Numbered from the stretch's first letter, positions 1-11,430 are shown. The stretch: 64,000 bases of DNA from Hermatobates lingyangjiaoensis (GCA_026182355.1 JAPFBL010000165.1:62001-126000), one strand, 5' to 3'. Notes: generated by a model from the sequence alone, not told the origin. Translations and numbers: made by a program.

Positions 1-102
1 CTAAAGTTTATGGGGACTCGGTCAGGGTCCCGATAAGGGACGAGTCCCATCGAAACTGACCGAGTCCCGATAAACTTTAGTTTTGTATATATATATATAT
101 AT
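1..102. repeat. Palindrome next to a (TA)n tract
   Basis: Bases 1-25 are a near-perfect inverted copy of 56-80, and a (TA)n run follows at about 85-102. The middle holds a second hairpin, GGGAC paired with GTCCC, followed by CGAAAC. This is the size and order of the hammerhead-bearing palindromes seen later, but the core reads CCGATAA instead of CUGANGA, so it would be a decayed member at best. The left edge may be cut by the window. Confidence 0.6.
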
Positions 103-1413
103 TGCATATCGATAGCCATGTAATCAAGTACATTGAATCCACAATGCACATTTTAGAAACATTCTGCACTCAGAGTAATAATATTAATAAAAAAAACGGA
201 TTTGAACTTGTAGTGTAATTTCTTAAGCTAGAACACAACTAACATCGAGAAGAAACCCACTATGTAAGGATGTACCAGTTTTCATTTTTTGAATAGCACC
301 ATGTGTCCAAACACTTTGTCCTAATTTATGTGTGATTTTTATCATTTCTAATGGGTTTGATTAGATTTCCAGGTTAAAGTTAAACTCATATAAATGAAGA
401 ATTGACTTAATATTGAATTCTTTAGTTTAATTTTATTTTATTAAATAGTTGATATGTCGTTAAAACTATGTAGAATATGAGAAATAAATTCACAATACAA
501 TCAATTTATACATTAAGTCTTCACACAGAGTAATGATATTTTCAAAACAATATGGTTGGAAGTTGTAGTGTAATTCCTTAAGGTAAAACACAAGTTACTT
601 CCAGAGGAAGCCCACTACGGAGGGATTTTCATTTATCTAATAGCACCATGTGTCGAAACGCTTTGTACTAATTAATGTGAAAGTTTTTCTAATTTCTAAT
701 AACGAGCAAACATCATATTTTTTATGATTTTACAATGAATGAATATGCAATGTGGACAAATATTGAAAATAATTGATTTTTCTACTTATTTTTTTTAAAA
801 AAATAAAAGCTCTTCAAATATGAACCAACTAATCTTTTGTAAAAGCCGAGAGAATGAAAGAAACTGGACGGCCGATAACAGTCTTTCACTGCAGTATTGA
901 TGTTCTTGCTTTCTTTTGTACAGAAAGAAATCGTTTTCCACAATTTTAGACATGACTCTTTTTTTGCTATTATTTGATAAAAGTGCTTCTTCTTACCAGA
1001 ACATTACTTACTAAATCATTAATTATTTAATAAATCATTATAAGGCGTTTTTAAAAAAAATAATATTCCAATATAAAAAAGTAAAAAGACTTTAACATAA
1101 TGAATATATGTCTTTATGGACTAAACATAAGCATTACATTGATAATTTTATGTCTAAATGCTTTCATATATGTATTTTTTTCAAATAGTTTTGTGACAAA
1201 TAAATTTTTATTTGTTTTAAAAAATAAATAAGAATTTCATTAATCAACTTAATTTTTATCATTTTTAATTATTTTATTATTTCTATTTTGAATCATTTCA
1301 TTTTTAATTGAACATTTCAGAACCCTGCGAAACACTGAATCCTAGAAAACTGAACCGCCAACTAGCGAGGGACTACTGCATTACTAATAATGCCTCTATG
1401 TTCTTTTAATTAT
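103..1413. other. AT-rich non-coding DNA
   Basis: No long reading frame, RNA gene or clear repeat is visible. Two stretches (about 150-300 and 510-660) share phrases such as 'ttgtagtgtaat' and 'atagcaccatgtgtc', so they look like diverged direct copies of one sequence about 360 bp apart. Confidence 0.5.
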
Positions 1414-1415
1414 TA

Positions 1416-1464
<49 letters not shown>

Positions 1465-1632
1465 GTTACAGCTAGAGAACACAAGAAAAAGGACGAACAT
1501 TCACGAATCTCGATAATTTCGGCGTCTTGCCGTCTTCAGGAGAGTAGAAAGAAAGAAAATAAAAGGAGAAAGAATGAAGGAACGGAGATGTAAATGCGTG
1601 CACTGGCCGATGTAAACTGATATATATATATA
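1414..1632 (-). repeat. Single ribozyme repeat between two (TA)n tracts
   Basis: A 160 bp unit (1460-1618) lies between a long (TA)n run (1414-1459) and a short one (1619-1632). On the minus strand it reads like B/B2-family copies elsewhere: a pyrimidine-rich lead, TCTC, CTGAAGA and a hairpin. Unlike most copies it is not palindromic. The flanking TA runs suggest insertion into a TA microsatellite. Confidence 0.6.
1508..1543 (-). ncRNA. Type I hammerhead ribozyme motif (B-like)
   Basis: Read on the minus strand from 1543 to 1508: TCTC, then the core CTGAAGA (1533-1539), one extra C, stem II GGC-aagac-GCC, GAAA (1517-1520), a stem III of AU-u-AU, a UC cleavage site, then GAGA. The GAGA pairs all four bases of the opening TCTC to close stem I. 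Hammerhead motifs of this type are known from PLEs. The one departure from the consensus is the extra base between A9 and stem II. Activity is inferred, not shown. Confidence 0.65.
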
Positions 1633-2680
1633 TGTGTAATTTTTACAGGGATTATGATTATAGTAGAGTTTAACAAAATAAATGTTAACTGAATGCAATC
1701 ATTGATGGATTTATGAAATATTAATAAAATTAAAATCCTTTTTTAATTCATAATTACAAACCCAAAACTTATTATTACTTTCATCATCTTTTAAACTTAC
1801 AGTGGTCACAAATCGTTCTGTCAAAACTAAAATTGTCCTCTGGGGTTGAATGGCATCCCAATTGAGAACCACTAAGCTGTGAGGTCATGTACTCAATAAA
1901 GAACACCACCATTATAAACATAAGTATGAAAATCGTGGGAACATCCTTTTTGTCTTCAATTTTGAAATATTATTTCCTGCAATAGATGGCTGGAAGAGGG
2001 GCTAAAAAAGAAGAAAGACTCTAAATGTAAACGTTAAGACCAAACACAAGTTCGTTTTATTTGTTTAATTGATTTCAAATTTACATCAAATTTTCTGGCA
2101 GATTTCAGTAAATTGTGGCCTATAAAGGTGAATCTAATAAAAATTTTTAGTCGAAGTAGCACTATAAATGAATGAATGATATTCCAATGCACATTATGTT
2201 GGAATTTAAATATGAGTATTCTCAGAAGTTTTTACAGTATTATTGGTATTATTATTATTATTATATTATTGGTACTATTTCTAGTAGTAGATTTAAATAT
2301 TTAAATCAGGACTATCAATTAAATCAAAGATAAAGAAAATCATCATTGGATATATATATGTAACTGACTTTTTAGGCATTTAAAGGATGCCCTGTTAAAT
2401 GCATACAAAGTATAAGAATAGGGAGAAGAAAACAAACATAGAAAGGATCACACTGAGTACACTCTAAATGGATCTAATTTTGGTAAACCGATTCAGTTTG
2501 AAGAAGTTTAAAGTAGATAATTAAAATAATGTTAATAGAAAAATTCTACAACTGGCAGTTGTCTGCCAGTATCTAGCTTCAAGTAGAAGTGATACAAGTC
2601 GCACTGACATGTGAGTTTATATAAACTCAATATATATAGTATTATTATCTATATAATGCCTATATACACAATATAAAAAG
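1633..2680. other. AT-rich non-coding DNA
   Basis: No gene is recognisable. A short (ATT)n run lies near 2250-2275 and short TA runs near 2346 and 2630. Confidence 0.5.
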
Positions 2681-2681
2681 A

Positions 2682-2895
2682 TTTCACATAAACAAGTGAA
2701 ATAACAATCAATGATCAAACCACAATATGAAATGGGAAAACAAGAATAAGTTCTTTCAACCTTAACAAGCGGTCGTCGTCAGAGTCAAAAACCCAAAAGG
2801 TGGGTTTTTGACTCTGACAAAGACCGCTTGTTACGGTTGAAAGATCTTATTCTTGTGTTCCCATTTCATATATATATACAATATATATAGTGCCT
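2682..2895. repeat. A-family ribozyme palindrome
   Basis: The left arm (about 2729-2799) is the inverted copy of the right arm (about 2801-2869), with almost no loop. A distinct outer segment at 2682-2728 ('tcacataaacaagtgaaat', then 'gatcaaaccacaat') recurs at the edge of most A copies (35.2, 37.0, 44.9 and 55.6 kb). The right arm holds a hammerhead core as CTGACAA (2813-2819), which lacks G8. The left arm carries an intact CTGACGA on the minus strand. TA repeats follow. Confidence 0.75.
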
Positions 2896-3039
2896 TCATT
2901 TATTTACAATTTCTTAAATACAATACCCATTAATGGGCCGAACAACTCCTATTCTTCCACTTGAGGTGTGATGGAACCATCTATTCATTTATTAGAACAA
3001 ATTTCTGTAGTACTAACAATGTATAAATATTTCACAATA

Positions 3040-3250
3040 AATAATGAAACAACAATCAATGTTCAAATCACAATAAGAACTATGAAAAAAAAACACTAAG
3101 TTCTTTCAACCGTAACGAGCGGTTTTCGTCAGGGTGAAAAATCCAACTGGGTTTTGGACCAGTTAGGTTTGTGACTCTGACGAAGACCGCTTGTTACGCT
3201 TGTAAGGTCTTAGTCTATTTTCCCCATTTCTTATTGTGGCTTGAACATTG

Positions 3251-3295
<45 letters not shown>
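3040..3295. repeat. A-family ribozyme palindrome with (TA)n
   Basis: The arms at about 3060-3150 and 3165-3245 are inverted copies. The right arm has the core CTGACGA at 3177-3183 and the stem II segment, but GAAA is altered to GTAA. The left arm has a minus-strand core with several changes. A (TA)n run of about 45 bp follows at 3250-3295. Confidence 0.7.
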
Positions 3296-3297
<2 letters not shown>

Positions 3298-3560
3298 GTT
3301 CAAAATTAAATAAGAATAGCACACAGTGTAATAAAACACACTTACTATCACAAAATTTTGAAAAATCCGCCTTCAGGAGAAAAAAGAGAGGGAGTACAAC
3401 CCAGGGTTACCTACTGTTCCGTTTACAGCGTGCTTGGTTGCCCTCTTTCTTTTCTCCTGAAGACGAATTTTCTAAAAGTTAAGTGTGTTTCTATAGTCTT
3501 TGTGTTACTCATCTACTATTTTGAACTTGTAGTTATTCATTTTATAACGTCTTTTCGATT
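3296..3560. repeat. B2-family ribozyme palindrome
   Basis: An inverted pair: about 3296-3385 against 3440-3545. The right arm carries CTC, CTGAAGA (3457-3463), a weak hairpin and 'agttaagtgtg'. The left arm carries a minus-strand CTGAAGG version. Both cores have lost GAAA, so both look inactive. It abuts the (TA)n tract of the preceding A copy. Confidence 0.65.
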
Positions 3561-3614
3561 GCAAAGTGAATTTATTTGTATATAAGAATTAAAACGAAGG
3601 TAATGTAGTGAAAG

Positions 3615-3800
3615 ATACAGACATAATTAGCATATATATTTCAACGATCGTCGTCATCAGGATGCAAAGAATCCCACAGGACAGCAGGGCGGTGAATCTT
3701 CGCCTCACAGTCTCCTCACTGCCTTATTGTTGGTCTCTTCGCCTCCTGATGACGATAATCATTGAAATATAGAAATGAGTTATGTATGTTTTTATCTTAT
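3615..3800. repeat. C/D-family ribozyme palindrome
   Basis: The arms at 3618-3663 and 3744-3790 are inverted. The right arm has GCCTC, core CTGATGA (3746-3752), extra C, stem II GAT-aatc-ATT, GAAA, 'TATAGAAAT', then GAG that can pair with CTC. Stem II differs from the 13 kb copy (GAC/GTC) yet still pairs. No good UH site stands directly before GAG, so cleavage is doubtful. Confidence 0.6.
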
Positions 3801-4689
3801 AGCTGGTCTTTATTTAAAAGTCCGTTAAAGCTTGAAGAGCAATGAGTTAATTGCTGTTATGATAGTTAATTACCTTGCTTAATGCATGACAATGTGTACT
3901 TCCTATATATTTTTAAAACACATTATTATTCTCATATCAGTTAATTATTTACATTAGTTCAGTTGTGATAAGACAGTCTATTAAACATAAAACCAGAATG
4001 ATGTACATTCCAAGCACAAAAACCCGGTTTTAATTCAGCAGTATTCTTCACATCAATGCTTAAAATATTCATCACACTTTAAATTAACTTGCGCTAAAAT
4101 GCAGATAATATCTTGCATAGTAATTTAAATTAACTTAATCAAATGAAACCTAGACTGATCAATTACTTAATAGAAAGCATAATAAAAAAAACTGGGAAGA
4201 AAAACAATACAAAAAAATAGTTCATTAAATCAAAAAAAGTATTATATCATTAATATTCTTAATTAATTTTTTCCGTGATTCGTTAAATGAAATTAGAAAA
4301 CCAATTATTAAATGTATTTATAATTTCCAGAACTATTTTCCTGACAAAAGGGGCTAACGATTAAGGTGATTGTTATCAACACGCAAAGGAGTTATTATAA
4401 TGTAATGAGGGAGCTCAAATGGTGTGACAGTTGAGGAGATGGCACGCAACATGCGTATGATGAGGCGAAATGGGATCTTTAGGAGTTTGAAATAAACCAT
4501 CATGATTAGGGTAGAATTTATCGCTTTCAATGTAAGAGGTTAATGATGTGTTTAAGAAGAATAGATCTATTACTGTATGACTGCATTCAGTATTAAACGA
4601 CAGACATTAAAAAGAAATATTAAGATACAATTAGAATACTAGGATGAGTTTTGAGGAATCATATATAGGTTATTTATATAAAACCTGAA
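3801..4689. other. AT-rich non-coding DNA
   Basis: No gene or clear repeat can be supported here. Confidence 0.5.
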
Positions 4690-4936
4690 AAAGAACCAAT
4701 CACAGAAACGCACTACTATATTTTGATTGTCTCGTCATCAGGAAATATATTTACACACACACACACACCAATATATATATGATCAAACCACAATAAGAAA
4801 TGGGAAAACAAGACTAGTTGGGTTTTTGACTCTGACGAAGACCGCTTGTTACGGTTGAAAGATCTTAGTCTTGTTTTCCCATTTCTTATTGTGGTTTGAT
4901 CATTGATTGTTGTTTCACGTGTTTATGTGAAATCTT

Positions 4937-4973
<37 letters not shown>

Positions 4974-5040
4974 ACAAGGATATCGAAATATAGTAGTGAG
5001 TTTCTGTTTCATTTCTAAGTGTTCTTTGTGTCAATATAGT
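4690..5040. repeat. Nested ribozyme palindromes (A inside D)
   Basis: An outer D-family inverted pair (4690-4735 minus; 4968-5040 plus, with 'CGAAATATAGTAGTGAG') encloses (CA)n and (TA)n tracts and a complete A-family palindrome at about 4780-4930. A second D copy lies 400 bp on. The nesting shows two rounds of insertion, the A copy being the younger. Confidence 0.65.
4820..4880 (+). ncRNA. Type I hammerhead ribozyme motif (A-family, intact)
   Basis: In order: GGG (4820-4822), a U-rich internal-loop strand, GACT (4828-4831), core CTGACGA (4832-4838), one extra A, stem II GACCG-cuuguua-CGGUU, GAAA (4857-4860), stem III from the self-complementary AGATCT, UU cleavage site, AGTC (4867-4870) that pairs with GACT, a second U-rich strand, and CCC (4878-4880) that pairs with GGG. 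Stem I thus has 4 bp, an internal loop, then 3 bp, as type I hammerheads use for loop contacts. All conserved core bases are present apart from the added base after A9. Confidence 0.7.
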
Positions 5041-5364
5041 TTATTTAGTTCGTGGAATCGTTTCATTTAATTGGTTTCTTGTGAACTGTTCACCGCCTTT
5101 GAAGTTCTGTTGTTGCGGCCTAAGCCACTTGCATTTCCTGTGCTTATCTCTCCTTCCTTACCTGTGTGGGAAGGAGAGCCTATTTTGTCCTTTCTCTTTT
5201 GTTTATCTTTTTGTTTTGGTGTTTCATTTTTTGTATAATTTTTTAATTGCCTATTTGTATTTTTATTAATTTTTATTTGTTATTCTTTCATTATGAATAA
5301 TCCGATTGGGTTTTGGTTAGATGAAGTTAACTACCTATCTCATAAAATTGTAAAATGTACTGTT

Positions 5365-5450
5365 CATTGATGATGAGGACATCCACATAGAGTAGTGAGT
5401 TTCTGTTCCATTTCTGAGTGTTCTTTGTGTCAATATACTTTATTAAGTAT
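5365..5450 (+). repeat. D-family fragment
   Basis: A direct copy of 4968-5050, sharing 'gatga', 'catagagtagtgagtttc' and 'gagtgttctttgtgtcaat'. The core has decayed: GAAA reads CCAC. Confidence 0.6.
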
Positions 5451-6190
5451 TAACATTGAATCAATTTTCATTGACTTCATAGATTTTCATTATCATATTA
5501 ATTTTATTTTCCTTATCATGTAAAATAGAAAACTGTTACCCGTATCTGTAAAGAGAATATTTTTACTATAATAATTATTGAACTCAACATGTTATACTAT
5601 GCAAATGAGGTAGCAAAGTTTTACAACAAAACAAACTATTAAATCCTCATATGAGAAACTCCTTAAGGACAATTAAAACTGTAAGAACCCTATCTTCATC
5701 AACTTTTGAAAAACTCAGTACTACAGATAATGTTAGGATAATCATAAAATTATTTTTTAAATGATTTTATGTTATTCTTTGTTAGAATAAACATTTGGTA
5801 TCCTAACATGCACAAGTTCTAATCCAATACGACAAGCGTTTAAGAATTAGTGATCAGCTTTGATTTCCAAAATGATACTATGATTTAGAATACTATTAAC
5901 TATGCTATACATACTGGGTGAGATCACTCCAGAGACCATAGTTCAAAAGATGCTCCAAAATGAAGATAATTGGTCAAAAGCTGCAAACTTTGTAGAGGCG
6001 GGTTCTCCGTCATAAGAAGAATGAAAGTGGTGTGAGGCAAGGGCAATGATAATTCATAGATGAACGAATGGGGACAAGAAGGTGAATCCTATTTAGGAGG
6101 ACTGAGGCACCGGCATGAAGTAATGTGCAAACGGTTTCCGTGTTGAGTATTGCCAGGAAATAGGATGTGGTTTTTTAGTGGGTTGGGACC
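5451..6190. other. AT-rich non-coding DNA
   Basis: Nothing recognisable apart from simple-sequence tracts. Confidence 0.45.
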
Positions 6191-6197
6191 CCCAACT

Positions 6198-7122
6198 AGA
6201 GTTGCCAGATGTCCCGATTTGGTCGGGACATCCCGATATTTTAGACCTTTACGAAATGTCCCGTCAGGACACGCAGTGTCCCGATATTTTCCCAGTTTCA
6301 TTATCTGACAGTTTATTTCATGATTCTTATAAGGCCACACTCGGAAATATAAGTCAGGAGTTCTTGAAAGGCAAACTGGAGGTATCAGTTATTCCTCTGA
6401 TGTTCCAAGAAAAGTTCCTTCTGTATACCAAATAGATGTCTTGAATCTCTACACCCCTTATTTTTTCGTCTCAGTTGCTTGTGATCTTTTCGCTGTGCTA
6501 CACCTGCTCTGCCTACACCTACCTACACCTACTTACTCTACTGGAATCAATTAGTAAGTATCAACTAAAATGAGAACTCTATTTTCAAAACCGTGGTGTC
6601 AATTTTCAATTTCAAAAGATTCATTAGAGATATTTTATTTATTGAAAGTAAAAATACGAATGGAAAAGAGAAAAAAGATCGGGCCCAGTACACAGCAGCT
6701 CCAATTTATTTTCCAAATTAACAAAAAAAATCATATTAATTATTATGCTGTGTAATTATTATATTTAAAGTTATTTTGAAAGAAACAATGTACGTATTTT
6801 CATTTCCTTTTTTTCACATTATACCTAGTCCTGCCATAAGTTCTGTTACAAGAAAAAGTGTTCCTAGAAAATAAAGTACTCATAGTTCTTGGGAAAAGTA
6901 ATTTATTTATAAAATTGTGAACTGGTAATCCTTAGCTTCATATCTGAGATAAACAGTAGGCATTTATTTTAGCTAATCTTTATGTCCAATGTTTGAAACA
7001 GAACTTATGGCAAGACTAGGTACTTCCGGGGGGGTTGTCCCGATCATTCATCGAAAATCCCGATTTTTTGGCACTTTTTACTCATATTTCCCGATATCGG
7101 CTTGAAAAAATCTGGTAACCCT
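6198..7122. mobile_element. Non-autonomous hAT-like element
   Basis: The ends form imperfect terminal inverted repeats: AGAGTTGCCAGAT at 6198-6210 against ATCTGGTAACCCT at 7110-7122. Both subterminal regions hold many copies of TCCCGAT, the clustered-site layout hAT transposases bind. The 8 bases outside the left end (CCCCAACT) resemble those outside the right end (ACCCCACAT region), a possible diverged 8 bp target duplication. The roughly 925 bp interior has no transposase. Classification as hAT is an inference from end sequence and duplication length; a hAT transposase relic does lie at 20.2 kb. Confidence 0.5.
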
Positions 7123-7734
7123 ACCCCACATACCCTAAGCAAGACGTCTTGCTAAGGGATCTGATGAACAGATTTTTCCACATCCTACGACGAAAAAAAA
7201 AACTATGCTATAAGAAAATTCAAGTAAACCCTTTTTTAAAACAATTTAAAATTGTAATATACCAGTCATCAGTAAAGATAGTTAAAAGGAAAAACGCTTC
7301 ATGTCAGGAAACACTAATCGTTCTGTTGATAAAAATAAATTACTATTAAAACCCCAAACTTTTTTTTTTTTAGTTTTATCATATTTTCCCAAAGTTTGAG
7401 AAGTTTTCAAGATAAATATTAAAAACAGAAATGTTAAAAGTTATAAAAAAGTTAATATAAAACATACGATAAGGTATGAAAACGGAGGATCTTGAATGGA
7501 TACAAATACATTTTCCAAGCAATGATCTACACCACACATCACATTATTTACATTATTCTTAACAGTCAAAACATTTAATATAAGCATCTATGAATAAATA
7601 AAGATTTCAATTTCATATTACTAAAAAACGTTATTAATAGACGTGTTGAGACGTATTTGAAACCGTTTTCTTGGCTGTTGTGAAATAAATTCATGCATAT
7701 TGTTAATATCACTGTGGTTAGTATGTCTATTATT
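7123..7734. other. AT-rich non-coding DNA
   Basis: No gene or repeat recognised. Confidence 0.45.
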
Positions 7735-7935
7735 AGAAATGGCATAAACCGTCTTACCTTGGACATTGCTGCTGGAGTTTTACGACGTGTTTGGGGCGTT
7801 ACCCATCTTCAAAAGGAACTGATCCAAGGAGTCGTTGTCAGTAGGAACCTACCAGTTCCACATCTTTTGAAGATGGATAACGCCTGAAATCGGTCGGTTT
7901 CGGCATCTTCAGCAGCAATATACGAGGTAAGACCA
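7735..7935. repeat. E-family ribozyme palindrome
   Basis: The left arm (7735-7820) and right arm (7862-7935) are diverged inverted copies. The right arm reads TTGAAGA, T, stem II GG..CC, TGAAATCGGTC, then 'agcagcaatatacgaggtaagacc'. The last phrase matches the region after the PLE endonuclease at 18.7 kb and the palindromes at 26.7 and 28.5-29.0 kb. The arms differ at several core bases, so activity is unlikely. Confidence 0.65.
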
Positions 7936-8977
7936 TTTATTCTATTTTATATAGATGTTATAAAATAGTAATATATTTAATGTACTTTTATTTATTATTT
8001 TTTTAAACATTTCCATTACTGGATACAAAAATTGAAAAGATGAAACGACGAAATATAGAGAAATTAAAAAATATGAAAAATGAACTAATATTTGGTTATT
8101 TCTAAGCTATCAACATCAATACACCTCATGAAACAAAACTTGAGTTAGAAAAAATTCGGTCAAGGAAGCATATAGCATGATAAAGAGCAGCTGAATCCAC
8201 TCATACCGGCGAACATACACCTCTGAAGACACCCCAAAACACACCATTTTCAATATTACACCTAAAAACCTTTATTTTCCTTCAAACTCTGAAGAACAAA
8301 TTACACAGGAACTTTCAACCAAATCAAATCCAAATTAAGTTACGCCAGGAAGGCTTGTACAGAGACCGCAATTCAGATAACAATTTAGATATCGAAATTA
8401 TTCAGTTTGTTTTATAAAACACACATATATATTGTTATAGAGATGTACTTAGAAGCAGAAAACAAAAATAAATTAAAAAATGTTTAATGCATTTTATCAG
8501 TTCATTAACACGCAATCATATTATTTAATTACATATATACATTTTTATAACAAATTCAATAATAAAACAGCCAGAATGATTGATTGGGGATTGAGTCCAT
8601 TTTCTAGGTTTATAGCCAAACTCTCGGTTTTATTTTAAAACATTTTTTAGGATAAATCAGGATAAGATTTTTTTTAATTATGAAATGAAATTCACTTTAT
8701 TTAGACATTACAATCATGACTGGTTAAAACCAACGACTAGTCTCTTTTAACTAGACAACTATTCTAGACCAATCAAGATTTTTAGTTTGATTATGTAATG
8801 TAAATTTCATTTTCAAATTCAACAAATTCTTACTTCTTATTAAAAAAATAATTTAAATTAAAATAAAAAATGCTCAACAAAAAAGTTTTAAAACAAAACC
8901 TAAACTTTGGCAGCGTTAAGTTTGATTTTAAACCAAAGAATTGACCAAATTCGGATTGCATAATACACCTATATTAT

Positions 8978-9021
<44 letters not shown>

Positions 9022-10278
9022 TGAAACACAAATTAACAAAGAAAACAAAATAATGTGACGTGGAATAAACATACAGAATAAGGCAGAAAATACTTGATAC
9101 GTTATTTCGACATGACTCGTGGTTTGAAAAGTCTTTTGGCAAACCAAGATTGTAATTGGCTCTCACAAAATTGCAGTCGAATCACACTCACCGTTTTATT
9201 CTTATGAACCCTTTATGTATAATGAAATCCATTAAAACTTTATAATATTGTATTAATATCATGTGAGTTCTTTTAATGAGTAGCTAGATATGTTTAGAGT
9301 GCTATTTTGAATTGTGTGGTATTTTTTTTATAATTTTTATCAGTCATATTACTATAAAAATGCAAATTCGTTTATAATCTCGCTTTATTTATATACTACA
9401 TGGTTGTTGACACGATCAAAAATATGTAAAATGAACTTTCGTATAACGGTATAATCTTGCAGGGAAAATTACAACTACAAGTTACTCATTTAAAGGCTAT
9501 TAAAGTTATCTAGCACAATTACATTTATCTAAATTGATTACACAATTCCAAAATTAAAAACAATACCAAATATTAATAGAAACAATATCAGTTATTCCGT
9601 GAGCTAAATCTAGAAAGTAATCACTTTGAATATTGGTGCCTCATAAATATGTAGAATTCAAACTACCAATTTTCTTAGAAAAGTCACGAGAAGGGAATTT
9701 AATAAGTCACGATATAATAATTATTATAATCATTAGAAATGCTCAAGCAGCAGTGTTTTTGAGCAAGCTTGTTATGACTTTTGGTTAAATACAGTTGAAC
9801 ACCTGGTTAAGAGTTTAATTTGTTTAAAGATACTGCTTGTAAGGGGAAATCTTGTTGGTTGGGACCAAATTTCTGAAAGAAATACATGAAAGGTAGCCTG
9901 ATCTGGTCTAAGGCCAAGATAATTCCCTATACATAAACACCCATGCAAGCATGTATGGTATCTGGAAAAGAATCTTTATTATTATTATTTTTATCTGAAA
10001 AGGTAGTTATGATAATTATCCAAAAGTAATGCATTAAATGAGTCTGAAAAATTATTTATAATGTCACTGTATCTTGTAGTTCGTGAAGGTGCCTTGGCGA
10101 TGAAAGAAGTGGAAAAGAAAAAGTGAACGTGTAATTGACATAAAGAGCCAATTTAACACAGTTAATGCTGTGACCTCCAAAAGGGGATTCTTAGAAATGA
10201 GAACTGATCACGCAGATTTCACTGTTTAGAGAAAAAAGAAATGTACTTGTAGAGTGAACAAAATTTCACAGTAAAAAA
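7936..10278. other. AT-rich non-coding DNA with a (TA)n tract
   Basis: No gene is supported. A (TA)n run lies at about 8971-9018. Short open frames over it only translate the TA repeat. Confidence 0.5.
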
Positions 10279-10790
10279 ATCTGGAGTGGTCTACACTCAA
10301 CCCTACTAAAAGTAAAATTAATATCAAATTTCTTGGGTATCTAATATATAATGTTCCATTTAGGTATAATATAAATGTCTAAACGGGCAAGGTCTTTTAA
10401 TCTTTCATTCCTGGGGGTAGTACAGGTAGTGATGGATCCACTTATCAATATATATTCTTACTTTTGTATATCAACCACTGATGCATATAATATCATTATA
10501 TACAGCAATAATAAAATTTTTGAGAAGCCAAAGTGAAAATTTCCTGTTTCGAAATAATCTCCTACAAGAGAACATGGCTTTCGTTCATTACCCAGTGGAT
10601 CTCTTACATAGAGTATCTGACCTTTTACAATGGAGATTTAAGATAATGTATACCATTTAAAACTTGAAAATATTTCTGTTTTCTATGAAAATGTCAAACA
10701 TGAAGGAAAAATGTCGTTTTGAGAAAATTTTTAATTTAAGATGTGAGATAATTTCATTTATTATTTTTTAAAGAATATTTTGAATTTTTA
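10279..10790 (+). repeat. T-family repeat fragment
   Basis: It begins with 'atctggagtggtctacactc', then an 'actaaaagtaa' phrase, and continues colinear with 16386-16900 and 56489-57230 (shared phrases: 'cttcttgggtat', 'gtctaaa.ggg', 'cactgatgca', 'gaagaaaaaatg' variants). Those longer copies show this is one end of an unclassified DNA repeat. No coding potential is seen. Confidence 0.6.
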
Positions 10791-10918
10791 ATTATGTTTT
10801 AACATTTTTTGTGTTTTATGAAATTATTATGTTAATTATTTTGTCTTAACTTTACCTTGACTACCTTAACTTTAGCTGATAAACTAAATAATAGGTATTT
10901 TATAAATAATTAAGTAGA

Positions 10919-11176
10919 ATTATATATATATATATCAGCTCAAAAAACGAAGAAAAGCAACACACAGAGAAAGAGACACACTTAAAAATTTTCTGCCGTT
11001 GTGTTTCCGCCGTGCATGGTCACCCATTCTATTTTCTCCTGAAGATGGACCATCCGAAAATTTGAGTTTGTAAGTGCGTCTCATTCTCTGTGTGTTGCTT
11101 TTCTTCGTTTTTGAGCTGATTTGCGTCCAGTTTGGATCGTTTTTTTCGAATTTTGAGTGATATATATATATATATA
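10919..11176. repeat. B2-family ribozyme palindrome between (TA)n tracts
   Basis: The left arm (10938-10990) and right arm (about 11064-11125) are inverted copies, sharing 'gcaacacacagagaaagaga' in complement. TA tracts bound both sides (10919-10934, 11160-11176). Beyond the right arm comes 'gtccagtttggatcg', a phrase found at the outer edge of several B/B2 copies. Confidence 0.7.
11036..11066 (+). ncRNA. Hammerhead motif (B2-family)
   Basis: CTC (11036-11038), core CTGAAGA (11039-11045), extra T, stem II GGA-cca-TCC, GAAA (11056-11059), the short self-complementary AAATTT stem III with UU site, then GAG (11064-11066) that pairs with CTC. Stem I is only 3 bp before a mismatch. The stem II bases differ from B (GGTT/AACC) but pair. 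Confidence 0.55.
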
Positions 11177-11274
11177 CATATATACTTTTTCGTGGAAATA
11201 CGATCTGGAACTGACAAATATAGCTGAATGTAGACAAAAAGAAACATAGAGAAATTAAAATCACACACTTACAG

Positions 11275-11307
11275 CTCTAATTTTCGGTTTGAACCGTCTT
11301 CAGGAGA
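11275..11307 (-). ncRNA. Hammerhead motif (B-family, intact core)
   Basis: On the minus strand: TCTC, CTGAAGA (11297-11303), extra C, stem II GGTT-ca-AACC, GAAA (11282-11285), AATTA with a UA site, then GAG pairing with CTC; the fourth pair of stem I is lost (GAGC here, GAGA in sister copies). Stem III would be AATT, too short to fold in cis but self-complementary, so a dimer is possible. Confidence 0.6.
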
Positions 11308-11348
11308 GATAAGAGAGAGAACTAGTGCGCTTGGTTCCCTCTATTATC

Positions 11349-11381
11349 TCTCCTGAAGACGGTTCAAACCGATATTAGAGA
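11349..11381 (+). ncRNA. Hammerhead motif (B-family, GAAA changed)
   Basis: TCTC (11349-11352), CTGAAGA (11353-11359), extra C, GGTT/AACC hairpin, GATA in place of GAAA, TTA, then GAGA (11378-11381) pairing with TCTC. The A14 change should disable it. Confidence 0.5.
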
Positions 11382-11430
11382 CTGTAAGTGTGTGCTTTTA
11401 ATTTCTTTATGTTTGTTTTTCTATATAGAA

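Larger units (their letters stand above)
11181..11430. repeat. B-family ribozyme palindrome
   Basis: Arms at 11232-11320 and 11335-11425 are inverted with a loop of about 20 bp. The outer left segment ('gaaatacgatctggaactga') matches the outer edge of the 13.5, 23.2 and 31.5 kb copies. Each arm carries a hammerhead motif, one per strand, so transcription of either strand would yield one. Confidence 0.75.
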
